Origin: an uncultured Bacteroidales bacterium
GTDB taxonomy: Bacteria > Bacteroidota > Bacteroidia > Bacteroidales > Paludibacteraceae
Assembly: GCA_900542355.1 (NCBI GenBank)
Contig: UQNE01000011.1
Location: forward strand, 31,711-95,710
Direction of reading: 5' to 3'
DNA: 64,000 nt
A program made the position numbers and the translations under genes. The notes under the pieces are model-generated. The model searched no databases and had not been told where the DNA came from. It worked only from the letters and a program-made list of their open reading frames with translations. Each line of letters starts with the position of its first letter. Position 1 is the first letter of the stretch. Of this stretch, positions 50,343 to 59,413 are shown one piece after another.

Positions 50343-52162
50343 TTTGTAAGTACAGCATTTGCAATTCGTTGTTTTAGGTCGGTGCGTTTAATCTCACCAT
50401 TGAGATACTGCTCGATGACGAGGCTTGCGATAGGTGCAGCCCATGTAGCGCCATAGCCGGCATTCTCCACAACTACAGCCACGGCAATCCGCGGGTTATC
50501 CACGGGAGCGAAACCGATAAAGATAGCATGGTCTTTGCCGTGCGGGTTTTGGGCAGTACCCGTTTTTCCACAAGTCTCTACGCCCTCGATAGGATAATGC
50601 CGTCCTGTACCATAAACCATCACATGGTGCATTCCCTCTTTGACGACATCGAAATGCTGTTTGTCGATAGCGATGATATGCTTATCTACCTTCATCGAGT
50701 CGTTTTTGTTGAGGTGCGGCGTGATGAAATAGCCCTCGTTGGCAATAGCCGCAGCCTGATTGGCGAGTTGCAGAGGCGTAACCAACAACTCACCCTGCCC
50801 GATACTAAGCGAACGAATCGTAATGGCTTTCCAACCTGTTTTGCCATAGTAGCGGTCATAGAACTTGATAGGCGGAACACTACCGGAGACTTGAGAACCG
50901 ATGTCGGTATGCTCAAAAGTATTTCCGAAACCGAACTGCATGATATCATCTCGCCACAACTGATAGCGGTGGCGGAAATTGGCATTATCCTTGCCATATC
51001 CGTCCATCTGGAGCGCATCACGAAAAGCCGCCCAAAAATAGGGGTTGCAACTCTGCTCGATGGCCTTGACCAACGCTACAGGGCTGCCGTGGTGGTGGGT
51101 ACACTTGATAGGGGTAGAACCCGGGCCGCTACAGGGATAGAGGGTTGAGGGCGTGATAGCCCCCTCTTGCAAGCACACGAGGGCTTGTACCGTTTTGAAA
51201 GTAGAGCCTGGGGGGTAAGTGGCTTGTGTGGCACGGTTGAGCAGGGGTTTCGACTTATCGTTGAGCAACTTGTTGTAGTTGGCAGAACGCGCTTTTCCGA
51301 CCAGTTCTTTTGGATTCCATGTAGGAGAGGAAGCCAATGCCAGCACCTCGCCCGTAGCCGGTTCGATGGCTACGACGCTACCTATCTTGTTCTGCAGCAA
51401 CTCCTCTGCTAACATCTGCAAGCGAATATCGAGGGTAAGTGTCAAATCGGTACCTGCTTGGGAAGCGCGGTCTAACTCGCCATTGTGGTAACTACCTTGT
51501 ATCCTACCGCGCGAATCACGCATCAATACCTCAACGCCTTTCTCTCCGCGCAAGTCTTTCTCGTAGGTCAGTTCGATACCATCCCGACCGGAATAGTCTC
51601 CCCGTGCATAGTAGGCATCACGATCGATGTCTTTCTGACTAACCTCCCCCACACTACCCAGGATATGTGCCGCTGCATTGTAGGTATAATCGCGCAAGGT
51701 GCGCTTGCGGATATACATACCGGGGAATAAGAACGAAGACTCTTGCAGCGTGGCTATATCTTCTTTTTTCTGCTGACTGATAAAGACTTGCGGCGTGTAA
51801 GGAGAGTAACCGCGATTCTTGCTACGGTCGCATATCTCCGCTATTCTATCATCGAACTCCGCACGCGTTATGTCGAGCGCATGGCAAAAAGCCGTTGTAT
51901 CGAAGCCCACACGCATCTCACGCATAATGAGTGTAACCTCATAGATAGGTTGATTAAAGACCAACAGTTCGCCATTTCGGTCGTAGATCAGCCCACGAGA
52001 AGGGTAAATAGTCTGCCGCACCAAGGCGTTGTTGTCCGCCTGAGCATTGGTAGAAGTATCGATGATCTGCAACGCAAACAAACGGATGACATACACCAAC
52101 ACTACCGCTACTGCGATACCGCCGATGACAAACCTACGCTTATAGAACTTGTCGTTGATCAT
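50339..52162 (-). CDS. mrdA: Penicillin-binding protein 2 (peptidoglycan transpeptidase)
   Basis: 607 residues. One N-terminal membrane helix (FVIGGIAVAVVLVYVIRLFA), a dimerisation domain, and a transpeptidase domain with the three catalytic motifs: SxxK in YPPGSTFKTVQ, SxN in IEQSCNPYFW, and KTG in ETCGKTGTAQNPHG. It cross-links wall strands during elongation with RodA. The ATGA overlaps with both mreD (start) and rodA (end) show tight coupling. Confidence 0.96.
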   Translation of the reverse strand: MINDKFYKRRFVIGGIAVAVVLVYVIRLFALQIIDTSTNAQADNNALVRQTIYPSRGLIYDRNGELLVFNQPIYEVTLIMREMRVGFDTTAFCHALDITRAEFDDRIAEICDRSKNRGYSPYTPQVFISQQKKEDIATLQESSFLFPGMYIRKRTLRDYTYNAAAHILGSVGEVSQKDIDRDAYYARGDYSGRDGIELTYEKDLRGEKGVEVLMRDSRGRIQGSYHNGELDRASQAGTDLTLTLDIRLQMLAEELLQNKIGSVVAIEPATGEVLALASSPTWNPKELVGKARSANYNKLLNDKSKPLLNRATQATYPPGSTFKTVQALVCLQEGAITPSTLYPCSGPGSTPIKCTHHHGSPVALVKAIEQSCNPYFWAAFRDALQMDGYGKDNANFRHRYQLWRDDIMQFGFGNTFEHTDIGSQVSGSVPPIKFYDRYYGKTGWKAITIRSLSIGQGELLVTPLQLANQAAAIANEGYFITPHLNKNDSMKVDKHIIAIDKQHFDVVKEGMHHVMVYGTGRHYPIEGVETCGKTGTAQNPHGKDHAIFIGFAPVDNPRIAVAVVVENAGYGATWAAPIASLVIEQYLNGEIKRTDLKQRIANAVLTK

Positions 52163-52653
52163 CTGTTTTTCATCAGGTCATAACCGATAATCAGCACGAT
52201 ACTAACCGCACTGCTGACCACTATCTCAAGCAATGTGAACCAAAAATGGGAGAAACTCCACGCGGTAAGGCAAAAGACCATAGTATGGTGGAGGAGAACC
52301 AAAATCACGATATACTTAATAAAATCAAGCACGCCGATACTCTGCGTATCGATATCCCCGATGAGGCGTTCACGGTCGGACACATACGCATCTATCAAGT
52401 ATGGGCGAACATACATCAGCAAGACGCAGGCAGCAATATGCACGCCAAGCGAATTGCAGAATATATCTACCACCAGCCCAACAAAAGCACCGATAAGCAT
52501 ATCCGCCCAACGAGGCAAAGTGATAGGCATCATCAGAAGGCACAATATATATATATAAGGGTGGCAGACACCGAGAAACTGCAGGTTGTTGATAAGCAAC
52601 ACCTGTAGCAAAAGCAGCAAAACGAAATGCCCTATTTGTCTAATCCATGCCAT
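52159..52653 (-). CDS. mreD: Rod-shape protein MreD
   Basis: 164 residues with five or six membrane helices (FVLLLLLQVLLINNLQFL, IYILCLLMMPITLPRWADML, YIVILVLLHHTMVFCL, LLEIVVSSAVSIVLIIGY). The length, the LPRWADMLIGAFVGLVVDIF stretch and the position between mreC and mrdA support MreD, the small membrane subunit of the elongasome. It overlaps the end of mreC by 14 bases. Confidence 0.88.
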   Translation of the reverse strand: MAWIRQIGHFVLLLLLQVLLINNLQFLGVCHPYIYILCLLMMPITLPRWADMLIGAFVGLVVDIFCNSLGVHIAACVLLMYVRPYLIDAYVSDRERLIGDIDTQSIGVLDFIKYIVILVLLHHTMVFCLTAWSFSHFWFTLLEIVVSSAVSIVLIIGYDLMKNR

Positions 52654-53464
52654 GCTCTAATGTCTCAATCTCTTCAAAATCAGCGTTATGCAACACCTCC
52701 ACATACTTCAACCGACGGAAATTGGTGGTAAGACGCACTCGGATAGTATAGTAGGATGCACCCTCCTCCAATACCGCATTTTCCACCACTCCCACAGGGA
52801 TAGCCACGGGGAATATCGGACTCAGACCACTAGTGATAATCGAATCACCCTGATTAACCACTATATGTGAGGCTACATCCGTGAGATTGGCGAAACGCGA
52901 ATCTACCCCATCCCACTGCAAAGTACCAATATAGTCATTCTTGGCAAAACGGCAACTGAGGTTGGTCTGCGTATTGATAAGCGGCAAAACAACCGAGTAT
53001 TTAGCCCCTACCGTACACACGATACCTACCACGCCATCTTGATTGCGAACTCCCATACCTACCCTAACGCTATCCTGTTCTCCCACATTGATAGTCAGGT
53101 AGTTATGCTGCCGAGTAGTAGTCATCTGCACCACCTTAGCGGGGATATAATGCAAATCGGTACGCGAGTAGTGGTAGATAGAATCCATTTGGATATCCTC
53201 AGTAAGGTTCTCCAGTTGGTTCAGCCGATTGCGCAAGGCGGCATTCTCCTCTGCCAACTCGGCATTAGTGGAACGCAAACCAAAATAACTCGTGATATTG
53301 CTCACCAGTTGGTAGTTCCACGCCACCACACGGTTGGCAGTGCTCAACACACCGCTGCGCGGATACATCGTATTGTGGACTATCAGCAAAAAAGCAACAA
53401 CTTCCAATAGTAAGAATACCAGGAAGTTGCTGCATTTTAATATAAACTTAAGCAGGTTGCGCAT
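52640..53464 (-). CDS. mreC: Rod-shape protein MreC
   Basis: 274 residues. One N-terminal membrane helix (FLVFLLLEVVAFLLIV), then a coiled coil (NAELAEENAALRNRLNQLEN), then the periplasmic beta-barrel domain with IPAKVVQMTTTRQHNYLTIN, VGMGVRNQDGVVGIV, GDSIITSGLSPIFPVAIPVG. It bridges MreB to the periplasmic wall enzymes. It lies 17 bases after mreB. Confidence 0.94.
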   Translation of the reverse strand: MRNLLKFILKCSNFLVFLLLEVVAFLLIVHNTMYPRSGVLSTANRVVAWNYQLVSNITSYFGLRSTNAELAEENAALRNRLNQLENLTEDIQMDSIYHYSRTDLHYIPAKVVQMTTTRQHNYLTINVGEQDSVRVGMGVRNQDGVVGIVCTVGAKYSVVLPLINTQTNLSCRFAKNDYIGTLQWDGVDSRFANLTDVASHIVVNQGDSIITSGLSPIFPVAIPVGVVENAVLEEGASYYTIRVRLTTNFRRLKYVEVLHNADFEEIETLEHGMD

Positions 53465-53481
53465 GCCTACTTATGCACGGC

Positions 53482-54501
53482 TTATCGGATAAGGAATCCA
53501 AAATGATCTACATTCTTCAATGCTATACCGGTTCCTCGTGCTACAGCGAGCAACGGTTCGTCTGCCACATTGAATTGGATAGTTATCTTGTCGGTCAGAC
53601 GCTTTGCCAACCCGCGCAACAAGGCACCACCACCGGCCAGATAGATACCATTCTTTACAATATCGGCATACAACTCAGGCGGCGTTGCCTCGAGGGCTTG
53701 AAGCACGGCACTCTCTATCTTGGTAATGCTCTTATCCAAGCAGTGAGCAATCTCCTGATAACCGACAGGTACCGACATAGGTAGTGCCGTTACCTTATTC
53801 GGACCTATCACCATATAATCTTCAGGTGCGTCCTCCAATTCCGGCAGCGCAGCACCCACATTGATTTTGATACGCTCTGCGGTAGGCTCGTCAATCTTTA
53901 GGTTGTGTGCACGGCTCATACACTCGATAATATCTTGGTTGAAGTCGTCGCCGGCCACTTTAATCGACTTGTTGCTGACAATCGAACCCAACGAGATAAC
54001 AGCAATCTCCGTAGTACCACCGCCTATATCTACAATCATACATCCCGTAGGGGCTTCCACATCAATACCAATACCTATAGCCGCAGCCATCGGCTCAAAC
54101 AACATATACACATCGCGTCCGCCGGCGTGCTCAGAACTGTCGCGCACCGCACGAATCTCCACCTCGGTACAACCGGAAGGAATACCCACTACCATACGGA
54201 TACTCGGCGTGAAAAGGTGCGTCTTCTTAGGTATCATCTGGATCAAACCGCGTATCATCATCTCGCACGCATTAAAATCCGCAATCACACCTTCCTTCAA
54301 CGGGCGCACAGTCCGTACATTCATTCCGCCACGACCAATCATCTGTTGTGCCTTGCGCCCAACTGCCAAGCACTTGCCCGTATCCAAACTGATTGCCACT
54401 ACCGACGGCTCATTCACTACCACCTGGTCTCCGCACATAATCAGCGTATTGGCTGTACCTAAGTCAATCGCCAACTCTTGCGTAAATGAAAATAATCCCA
54501 T
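53482..54501 (-). CDS. mreB: Rod-shape actin homologue MreB
   Basis: 339 residues. Forms filaments under the membrane that guide lateral wall synthesis. Phosphate and nucleotide motifs: ELAIDLGTANTLI, RPLKEGVIADFNACEMM, VGIPSGCTEVEIRAV, MLFEPMAAAIGIGIDVEAPT, CMIVDIGGGTTEIAVISLG and YLAGGGALLRGLAKRL. The start at 54501 gives the usual MGLFSFTQELAID. It heads the five-gene shape operon and has a leader of about 135 bases. Confidence 0.97.
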   Translation of the reverse strand: MGLFSFTQELAIDLGTANTLIMCGDQVVVNEPSVVAISLDTGKCLAVGRKAQQMIGRGGMNVRTVRPLKEGVIADFNACEMMIRGLIQMIPKKTHLFTPSIRMVVGIPSGCTEVEIRAVRDSSEHAGGRDVYMLFEPMAAAIGIGIDVEAPTGCMIVDIGGGTTEIAVISLGSIVSNKSIKVAGDDFNQDIIECMSRAHNLKIDEPTAERIKINVGAALPELEDAPEDYMVIGPNKVTALPMSVPVGYQEIAHCLDKSITKIESAVLQALEATPPELYADIVKNGIYLAGGGALLRGLAKRLTDKITIQFNVADEPLLAVARGTGIALKNVDHFGFLIR

Positions 54502-54640
54502 ACTCTATTCTAAATTTATTCAGTAATATTTCTTTTCTTAGGGGAAACACCTCTGTTTTTGAGAGGAAGTAGGGAGAGACAATCACACACAGCAACCACA
54601 CATTTTTCTATCTCTCAGCACACCCTACTCTAAAATTGCG

Positions 54641-54648
54641 CAAAGTTA
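54641..54648 (-). promoter_or_regulatory. Promoter -7 element of the mre operon (TAACTTTG)
   Basis: Minus-strand TAACTTTGCGC, about 140 bases before the mreB ATG. Confidence 0.6.
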
Positions 54649-54689
54649 CAACAAAAAAATGAATTATGAAAGTCCCCGCTACTTTTTTA

Positions 54690-54725
54690 CAAAAAAAGAG
54701 TGATGCCGTTTCCTGCATCACTCTT
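54690..54725 (-). terminator. Terminator of tRNA-Asn
   Basis: Minus-strand AAGAGTGATGC/GCATCACTCTT stem with an 8-base loop, then a run of T. Confidence 0.85.
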
Positions 54726-54726
54726 G

Positions 54727-54800
54727 CGCTCCCTCTAGGACTTGAACCTAGGACCCCCTGATTAACAGTCAGATGCTCTAACCGACTGAGCTAAGGAAGC
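54727..54800 (-). tRNA. tRNA-Asn (GTT)
   Basis: Acceptor GCTTCCT/AGGGAGC, anticodon loop CTGTTAA giving GTT, T loop TTCAAGT, discriminator G as usual for Asn. Confidence 0.95.
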
Positions 54801-54846
54801 ATTTCGTTTATTGCCTTCTGAGTCGTTTCCTTCTCGAAAGCGGGTG

Positions 54847-54854
54847 CAAAATTA
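54847..54854 (-). promoter_or_regulatory. Promoter -7 element of tRNA-Asn
   Basis: Minus-strand TAATTTTGCACCCGCTTT, 47 bases before the tRNA. It is divergent from the promoter at 54899. Confidence 0.7.
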
Positions 54855-54898
54855 CTGCTTTTTTTTGACATACCAAAGTTTTTTCCAAAAAAAATGCG

Positions 54899-54906
54899 TA
54901 CCTTTG
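54899..54906 (+). promoter_or_regulatory. Promoter -7 element of the PfkB kinase run (TACCTTTG)
   Basis: TACCTTTGC, 51 bases before the ATG at 54958. Confidence 0.6.
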
Positions 54907-54957
54907 CAAAAAATTTCATTCTACAACCATTTTTATCCGCGCGAGCGGCACAAAACA

Positions 54958-55959
54958 ATGAAAAAAGTACTGGGTTTGGGTAATGCACTCACCGATATGC
55001 TCCTGCAAGTTTCGGAAGACGACCTGCGTGAATTGGGGTTTCCAAAGGGGAGTATGAACCTTATCTCTATGGAGCAGGCAGAGCAGATACAAATGCGTTT
55101 TGCCTCCGTTAGGAAACACATGGTGGCAGGAGGCAGTGCCAGCAATGCTATCAACACCATCGCCGCATTAGGCGGTAAAGCAGCCTTCATCGGCAAAATC
55201 GGAAACGATGAAGTAGGCGACTTCTATCGCGAGGATATGATTAAAAACAATGTCAAACCCATACTTCTTACTTCCAACAAGGAGATGTCGGGGTGCAGTA
55301 TCGTACTCATCACTCCCGATGGCGAGCGTACTTTTGCTACCTATCTTGGTGCTGCATCCGAGATGCAAGCCGATGATATTCAGAAAGAAGCATTCATCGG
55401 GTACGATATTTTCCATATCGAGGGCTACTTGGTGCAAAACCATGCGCTTATCGAAAAAGCCATTCGCCTGGCCAAAGAATCGGGCTGCATGGTATCGCTC
55501 GATTTGGCAAGTTACAATGTGGTAAACGAAAACCATCTCTTCCTAAAAGAACTGATTCGCCAATATGTGGACATCGTCTTTGCCAACGAAGATGAATCGT
55601 TTGCCTATACCCATCTCAACCCGGAGGAGTCGGTAGCCAAGATAGCCGAGCAATGCGACATCGCGGTTGTCAAAGTAGGCAAACGCGGTTCGTATGTTCA
55701 GCAAGGGAGCCAACGCTACCACATCGGTGCCATCACCACCAGTTGCACCGATTCTACGGGCGCAGGCGACTTGTATGCCGGAGGATTCTTGCATGCCCTG
55801 AGCGACGGGTTCGACATCCGCCGTTGTGGTGAGATTGGTACTATTGCAGCAGGGCGAGTGGTGGAGATTGTCGGCACCAAACTATCGGAAGAGACTTGGG
55901 ACGAGATACGCCGTATATGTGCACTCTATCGCGGATTTATGATGAAGTACAACAACTAA
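54958..55959 (+). CDS. PfkB family kinase (adenosine/sugar kinase-like)
   Basis: 333 residues from the ATG at 54958; the longer frame from 54811 crosses the promoter and is rejected. N-terminal LGNALTDMLLQV and the first PfkB signature GGSASNAINTIAALGGKAAF followed by IGKIGNDEVG. The second signature is TDSTGAGDLYAGGFLHAL with the catalytic Asp in TGAGD. The family phosphorylates sugars or nucleosides with ATP; the closest look is to adenosine kinase-like members, but the substrate cannot be set from sequence. First gene of a run with plsC, HIT and sua5. Confidence 0.9.
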   Translation: MKKVLGLGNALTDMLLQVSEDDLRELGFPKGSMNLISMEQAEQIQMRFASVRKHMVAGGSASNAINTIAALGGKAAFIGKIGNDEVGDFYREDMIKNNVKPILLTSNKEMSGCSIVLITPDGERTFATYLGAASEMQADDIQKEAFIGYDIFHIEGYLVQNHALIEKAIRLAKESGCMVSLDLASYNVVNENHLFLKELIRQYVDIVFANEDESFAYTHLNPEESVAKIAEQCDIAVVKVGKRGSYVQQGSQRYHIGAITTSCTDSTGAGDLYAGGFLHALSDGFDIRRCGEIGTIAAGRVVEIVGTKLSEETWDEIRRICALYRGFMMKYNN

Positions 55960-55966
55960 TTGCACT

Positions 55967-56692
55967 ATGAAACGGATATTATATATTGTATATCAATACT
56001 TGATAGCCATACCTATCTTAGTGGTACTCACTATCTTTACGGCGCTGTTTACTATTCTGCTATGCCCATGGCGCAACTCGCGGTTGGTGCATGCCGAGCA
56101 GGCTTTTTGGTCGCGCTCGTTTTGCCATCTGATGTTTCTGCCGGTTAAGGTGGACGGATTGGAGAACATACAGCCCGGGCAATCGTATGTGTTCGTATCG
56201 AACCACCAATCGATGTTCGATGTATTCGTTATCTACGGTTGGTTGCCTGTTATCTTCAAATGGTTGATGAAAGCAGAGTTGCGCAAGGTGCCGTTTGTAG
56301 GTATCGCTTGCAAGGCCGCAGGGCATATCTTCGTAGATAGAAAGAACGCACGCGCCTCGGTTGAGAGCCTCGCCGAGATAGAAAAACAACTGCGTGATGG
56401 CGTATGCACGGTTATCTTCCCCGAAGGCACACGCACCAAAGACGGTCAGTTAGGTCGCTTCAAGCGCGGTGCTTTCCAGGTCGCATTAGACCTCTCGTTG
56501 CCCGTCATACCTATCTCGTTGAGCGGGTGCTACGAGGTAATGAACCGCAATGCCAAGACTGTAACTTGGCATCCGATACACATGCATATCGGTAAGCCTA
56601 TCGACCTCAAGCAGTTCCCGCAGGAAGACCCCGCCGTGGCTATCAATGCCGTGCGCAATGCCGTGGCTGCGGGGATAGATCTGCCTAAATAA
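55967..56692 (+). CDS. plsC: 1-acyl-sn-glycerol-3-phosphate acyltransferase
   Basis: 241 residues. An N-terminal membrane helix (LIAIPILVVLTIFTALFTIL) is followed by the acyltransferase blocks: FVSNHQSMFDVFVI (HX4D), FKWLMKAELRKVPFVG, VIFPEGTRTKDGQLGRFKRG and LPVIPISLSGCYEV. Makes phosphatidic acid at the inner membrane. It lies eight bases after the kinase gene. Confidence 0.94.
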   Translation: MKRILYIVYQYLIAIPILVVLTIFTALFTILLCPWRNSRLVHAEQAFWSRSFCHLMFLPVKVDGLENIQPGQSYVFVSNHQSMFDVFVIYGWLPVIFKWLMKAELRKVPFVGIACKAAGHIFVDRKNARASVESLAEIEKQLRDGVCTVIFPEGTRTKDGQLGRFKRGAFQVALDLSLPVIPISLSGCYEVMNRNAKTVTWHPIHMHIGKPIDLKQFPQEDPAVAINAVRNAVAAGIDLPK

Positions 56693-56729
56693 CCAATAAA
56701 CGAATCAACCAATAAACTTATAAACCAAT

Positions 56730-57167
56730 ATGTATTCCGACCCAAAAGATTGTCTGTATTGCCAAAACAATCAGACGCAAAAAGACTTGATGATTGAGAT
56801 TGCACACCTGCGCGTGTCGCGGGCGTTCCTATTCAAAGAGCAGACCTACCACGGCCGTTGCCTTGTGGCTTACGACCACCATGTCAACGACCTCAACGAG
56901 TTGTCCGACGAGGAGCGCAACGCCTTTATGGCAGATGTAGCACAGGTTACACGCGCTATGCAAAACCTCTTTCACCCCGAGAAAATCAACTATGGTGCTT
57001 ACTCCGACAAACTCAGCCACCTGCATTTCCACCTCGCACCTAAGTATGTGGACGGCCCCGATTACGGAGGTACCTTCCAAATGAACCCCGGCAAGGTATA
57101 TCTCTCCGACGAAGAGTATGCTTCTATGGTATCCGCACTGCGTGAGGAACTTGCCAAAAATAAGTGA
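56730..57167 (+). CDS. HIT family protein
   Basis: 145 residues. Starts MYSDPKDCLYCQNNQ with a Cys-x-x-Cys pair, then FKEQTYHGRCLVAYDHHVND, and the histidine triad in HLHFHLAPKY. Nucleotide hydrolase or transferase of unknown substrate. It is not a close copy of the HIT protein at 48173-48580: the N-terminus and the triad spacing differ. The sua5 ATG follows after two bases. Confidence 0.88.
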   Translation: MYSDPKDCLYCQNNQTQKDLMIEIAHLRVSRAFLFKEQTYHGRCLVAYDHHVNDLNELSDEERNAFMADVAQVTRAMQNLFHPEKINYGAYSDKLSHLHFHLAPKYVDGPDYGGTFQMNPGKVYLSDEEYASMVSALREELAKNK

Positions 57168-57169
57168 TT

Positions 57170-57811
57170 ATGTCTGAGCGTTCAAATAAGAATACGCCCG
57201 AGCGTTACGACAAGGACGATTTGCAAGAGGCCGTGCGTGTCTTGCGCGAGGGCGGAGTAATCGTCTATCCCACCGACACGGTTTGGGGCATAGGCTGCGA
57301 TGCTACCAACGAGGAGGCAGTACGCAAGATATATGCTATCAAGCAGCGCGAAGACAGCAAGTCGATGTTAGTCTTGCTGGATGCCCCGGGCAAACTGCAA
57401 GGCTATGTCGATGAGATTCCTTCTGCCGCTTGGGATTTGCTGGATTGCACCATACAAGACCCACACTATGATGCTCAGCCCGAGCAACCGATTCGCCCGC
57501 TTACTATCATCTATCCCAGTGCTAAGAACCTTGCCCACAACCTGATTGCCGAAGACGGAAGTATCGGTATTCGTATCACGCGAGAGCCTTTCTCTAAGGC
57601 ACTTTGCCAACAGTTGCACCACCCTATTGTGTCCACATCGGCGAATATCAGCGGTGAACCTACGGCAAAGAACTTCCGACAGATCTCGCAAGCCATACTC
57701 GATGGCGCAGACTATGTGTGCCGCTTTCGCAGAAACGACACCGCCGAGAAAAAACCAAGCAGTATCATCAAGATTGGTAAAGACAACGAAATAACCATCA
57801 TCCGCAAATGA
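57170..57811 (+). CDS. tsaC: L-threonylcarbamoyladenylate synthase (Sua5/YrdC/TsaC)
   Basis: 213 residues from the ATG at 57170; a GTG at 57164 is less likely. Makes threonylcarbamoyl-AMP from threonine, bicarbonate and ATP for t6A tRNA modification. YrdC domain: GGVIVYPTDTVWGIGCDATN, AVRKIYAIKQREDSKSMLVL, PIRPLTIIYPSAKNLAHNLI, GSIGIRITREPFSKALCQ and PIVSTSANISGEPTAKNFRQ. The Sua5-specific C-terminal domain is absent. Its stop overlaps the start of the next gene (ATGA). Confidence 0.94.
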   Translation: MSERSNKNTPERYDKDDLQEAVRVLREGGVIVYPTDTVWGIGCDATNEEAVRKIYAIKQREDSKSMLVLLDAPGKLQGYVDEIPSAAWDLLDCTIQDPHYDAQPEQPIRPLTIIYPSAKNLAHNLIAEDGSIGIRITREPFSKALCQQLHHPIVSTSANISGEPTAKNFRQISQAILDGADYVCRFRRNDTAEKKPSSIIKIGKDNEITIIRK

Positions 57812-59079
57812 CCGCACACCGCCGACAGCAAATCACTTATCTCATAGCCGACCTCCTCTCTGCTGAGGTGGTGTGGCTGTGTTTTTTGTGGTTTCGCTGG
57901 TTGGTGTACGAAGGCAAAGTGTTTGGCGTAGATACTATCCTTATTCCCGCCTTCAATTTCTACCCGCCGCTGATTGCCTATCCTCTCGTCTGTATCGCTA
58001 TCTATTACCTGTCCGGCTACTACCTGCGCCCCTTTCGAAAGCAATTGTCCACCGAGTTTTGGAAGACGCTTGTTTCGGCGTTGGTTATTGGGTTCTTGTT
58101 CTTCTTTATCATCATCATCGATGACAAAGTGGATAGTTACCGACACTATATCGTCTCGTTGGTCGTGCTGATTACCTTGCAGTTTGTCATCAGTTACATC
58201 CCCCGATTATGCATCACCCTGCATACCAAAATCAATCGCCGACCCGCACGAGTAACCACCGTACACACCCTTTCGGAAGCGCAACGCATACAGCGAGGCG
58301 AGGCAGACGAAGTCATCATCGATTTGCCGGCGGCTCAACCCAAAAACACACTCTACGAAATCATCAACACCCTTTATCCGCTGGATGTCTCTATCTCGGT
58401 TGTGCCGTCGATATACGATATGCTCACGGGTGCTGCACGCATCGGTGAGATAGAAGAGCAACCCCTTATTCGCATTACCGACCATAAGATGACCGACTCG
58501 CAACTGTGTATCAAGCGTGCTTTTGATGTCTGCACATCGGCTCTTGTGCTCGTCCTCTTCTCTCCGCTCTACCTTGCTCTGTCGATTGCCGTAGCCGCTT
58601 CCTCACGAGGAGGCGTTATCTACCGCCAAGAGCGCATCGGGCTGCTCGGCAAACCATTCCAAATACTCAAGTTCCGAACGATGTATGCCGATTCGGAACC
58701 TGCCACACCCCTGCTCACTCAAGACCACGACCCGCGCATCACCCCTATCGGGCATTTCCTACGCAAGTACCGCCTCGACGAACTGCCACAGATGTGGAAT
58801 ATCTTGCGGGGGGATATGTCTATCGTCGGTCCGCGCCCTGAGCGACGATACTTCATCGAGCAAATCACACAAAAAGCCCCCTACTACTGCCTTTTGTATA
58901 AGATACGCCCGGGACTGACCAGTTGGGGACCTATACGAGTAGGCTATACCGATACTATCGACAAGATGGTGGACCGACTCAACTACGACATCACCTATAT
59001 GGAAAACATGTCTATCCGCCTCGACCTCAAAATACTATTCTTTACTATCGAGGTCATCTGCGATGGCAAAGGCAAATAA
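57808..59079 (+). CDS. Polyprenyl-phosphate sugar-phosphate transferase
   Basis: 423 residues. Four membrane helices in the first 125 residues, a soluble middle part (about 130-235), one more helix (about 237-262, ALVLVLFSPLYLALSIAVAA), then the catalytic domain: GGVIYRQERIGLLGKPFQIL followed by KFRTMYADSE, ITPIGHFLRKYRLDELPQMW and GDMSIVGPRPERRYFIEQ. This matches the bacterial sugar transferase (WbaP/PglC-like) family that starts glycan units on undecaprenyl phosphate. No other polysaccharide genes lie nearby, so its product (capsule, O-glycan or exopolysaccharide) is unknown. Confidence 0.92.
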   Translation: MTAHRRQQITYLIADLLSAEVVWLCFLWFRWLVYEGKVFGVDTILIPAFNFYPPLIAYPLVCIAIYYLSGYYLRPFRKQLSTEFWKTLVSALVIGFLFFFIIIIDDKVDSYRHYIVSLVVLITLQFVISYIPRLCITLHTKINRRPARVTTVHTLSEAQRIQRGEADEVIIDLPAAQPKNTLYEIINTLYPLDVSISVVPSIYDMLTGAARIGEIEEQPLIRITDHKMTDSQLCIKRAFDVCTSALVLVLFSPLYLALSIAVAASSRGGVIYRQERIGLLGKPFQILKFRTMYADSEPATPLLTQDHDPRITPIGHFLRKYRLDELPQMWNILRGDMSIVGPRPERRYFIEQITQKAPYYCLLYKIRPGLTSWGPIRVGYTDTIDKMVDRLNYDITYMENMSIRLDLKILFFTIEVICDGKGK

Positions 59080-59103
59080 CCCCCCAACACACAGCATAAA
59101 AAC

Positions 59104-59331
59104 ATGAAAAAAACTGCGCAAAACGCCCTATACACTGAGGAAAGCAAAGCAAAAAATAACCTGTCCTACGACGATGCAATGGCACGCGTAGAGACTATTG
59201 TCAAGCAATTAGAGCAATCCGACGCCCTTAGTATGGACGAATACAAGCAACTTGCCACCGAGGCGAAGACACTGCTTGATTTCTGCCGACAGCAGTTAGA
59301 AAAGGATCAGGTACTGCTCACCTCCGACTGA
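59104..59331 (+). CDS. xseB: Exodeoxyribonuclease VII small subunit
   Basis: 75 residues, family length. The helical core NLSYDDAMARVETIVKQLEQ followed by SDALSMDEYKQLATEAKTLL fits XseB. With XseA it degrades single-stranded DNA. xseA, often adjacent, is not in this window. Last gene of the plus-strand run that begins at 54958. Confidence 0.88.
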   Translation: MKKTAQNALYTEESKAKNNLSYDDAMARVETIVKQLEQSDALSMDEYKQLATEAKTLLDFCRQQLEKDQVLLTSD

Positions 59332-59358
59332 CACTTCCTCCTAAACACAACAGACATC

Positions 59359-59380
59359 CACGGAGAACTGAGTCTCCGTG
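59359..59380 (+). terminator. Possible terminator hairpin after xseB
   Basis: CACGGAGA/TCTCCGTG, 6-base loop, no clear T-run. It lies at the edge of the family A repeat and may belong to it. Confidence 0.35.
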
Positions 59381-59413
59381 ACAGAGAGAATATCTTAGCA
59401 GAGAGCCCCACAG

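Noticed and set aside
48173..57167. The two HIT genes as a recent duplication
   Set aside because: They differ in N-terminus, triad sequence and context, so they are separate subfamilies.
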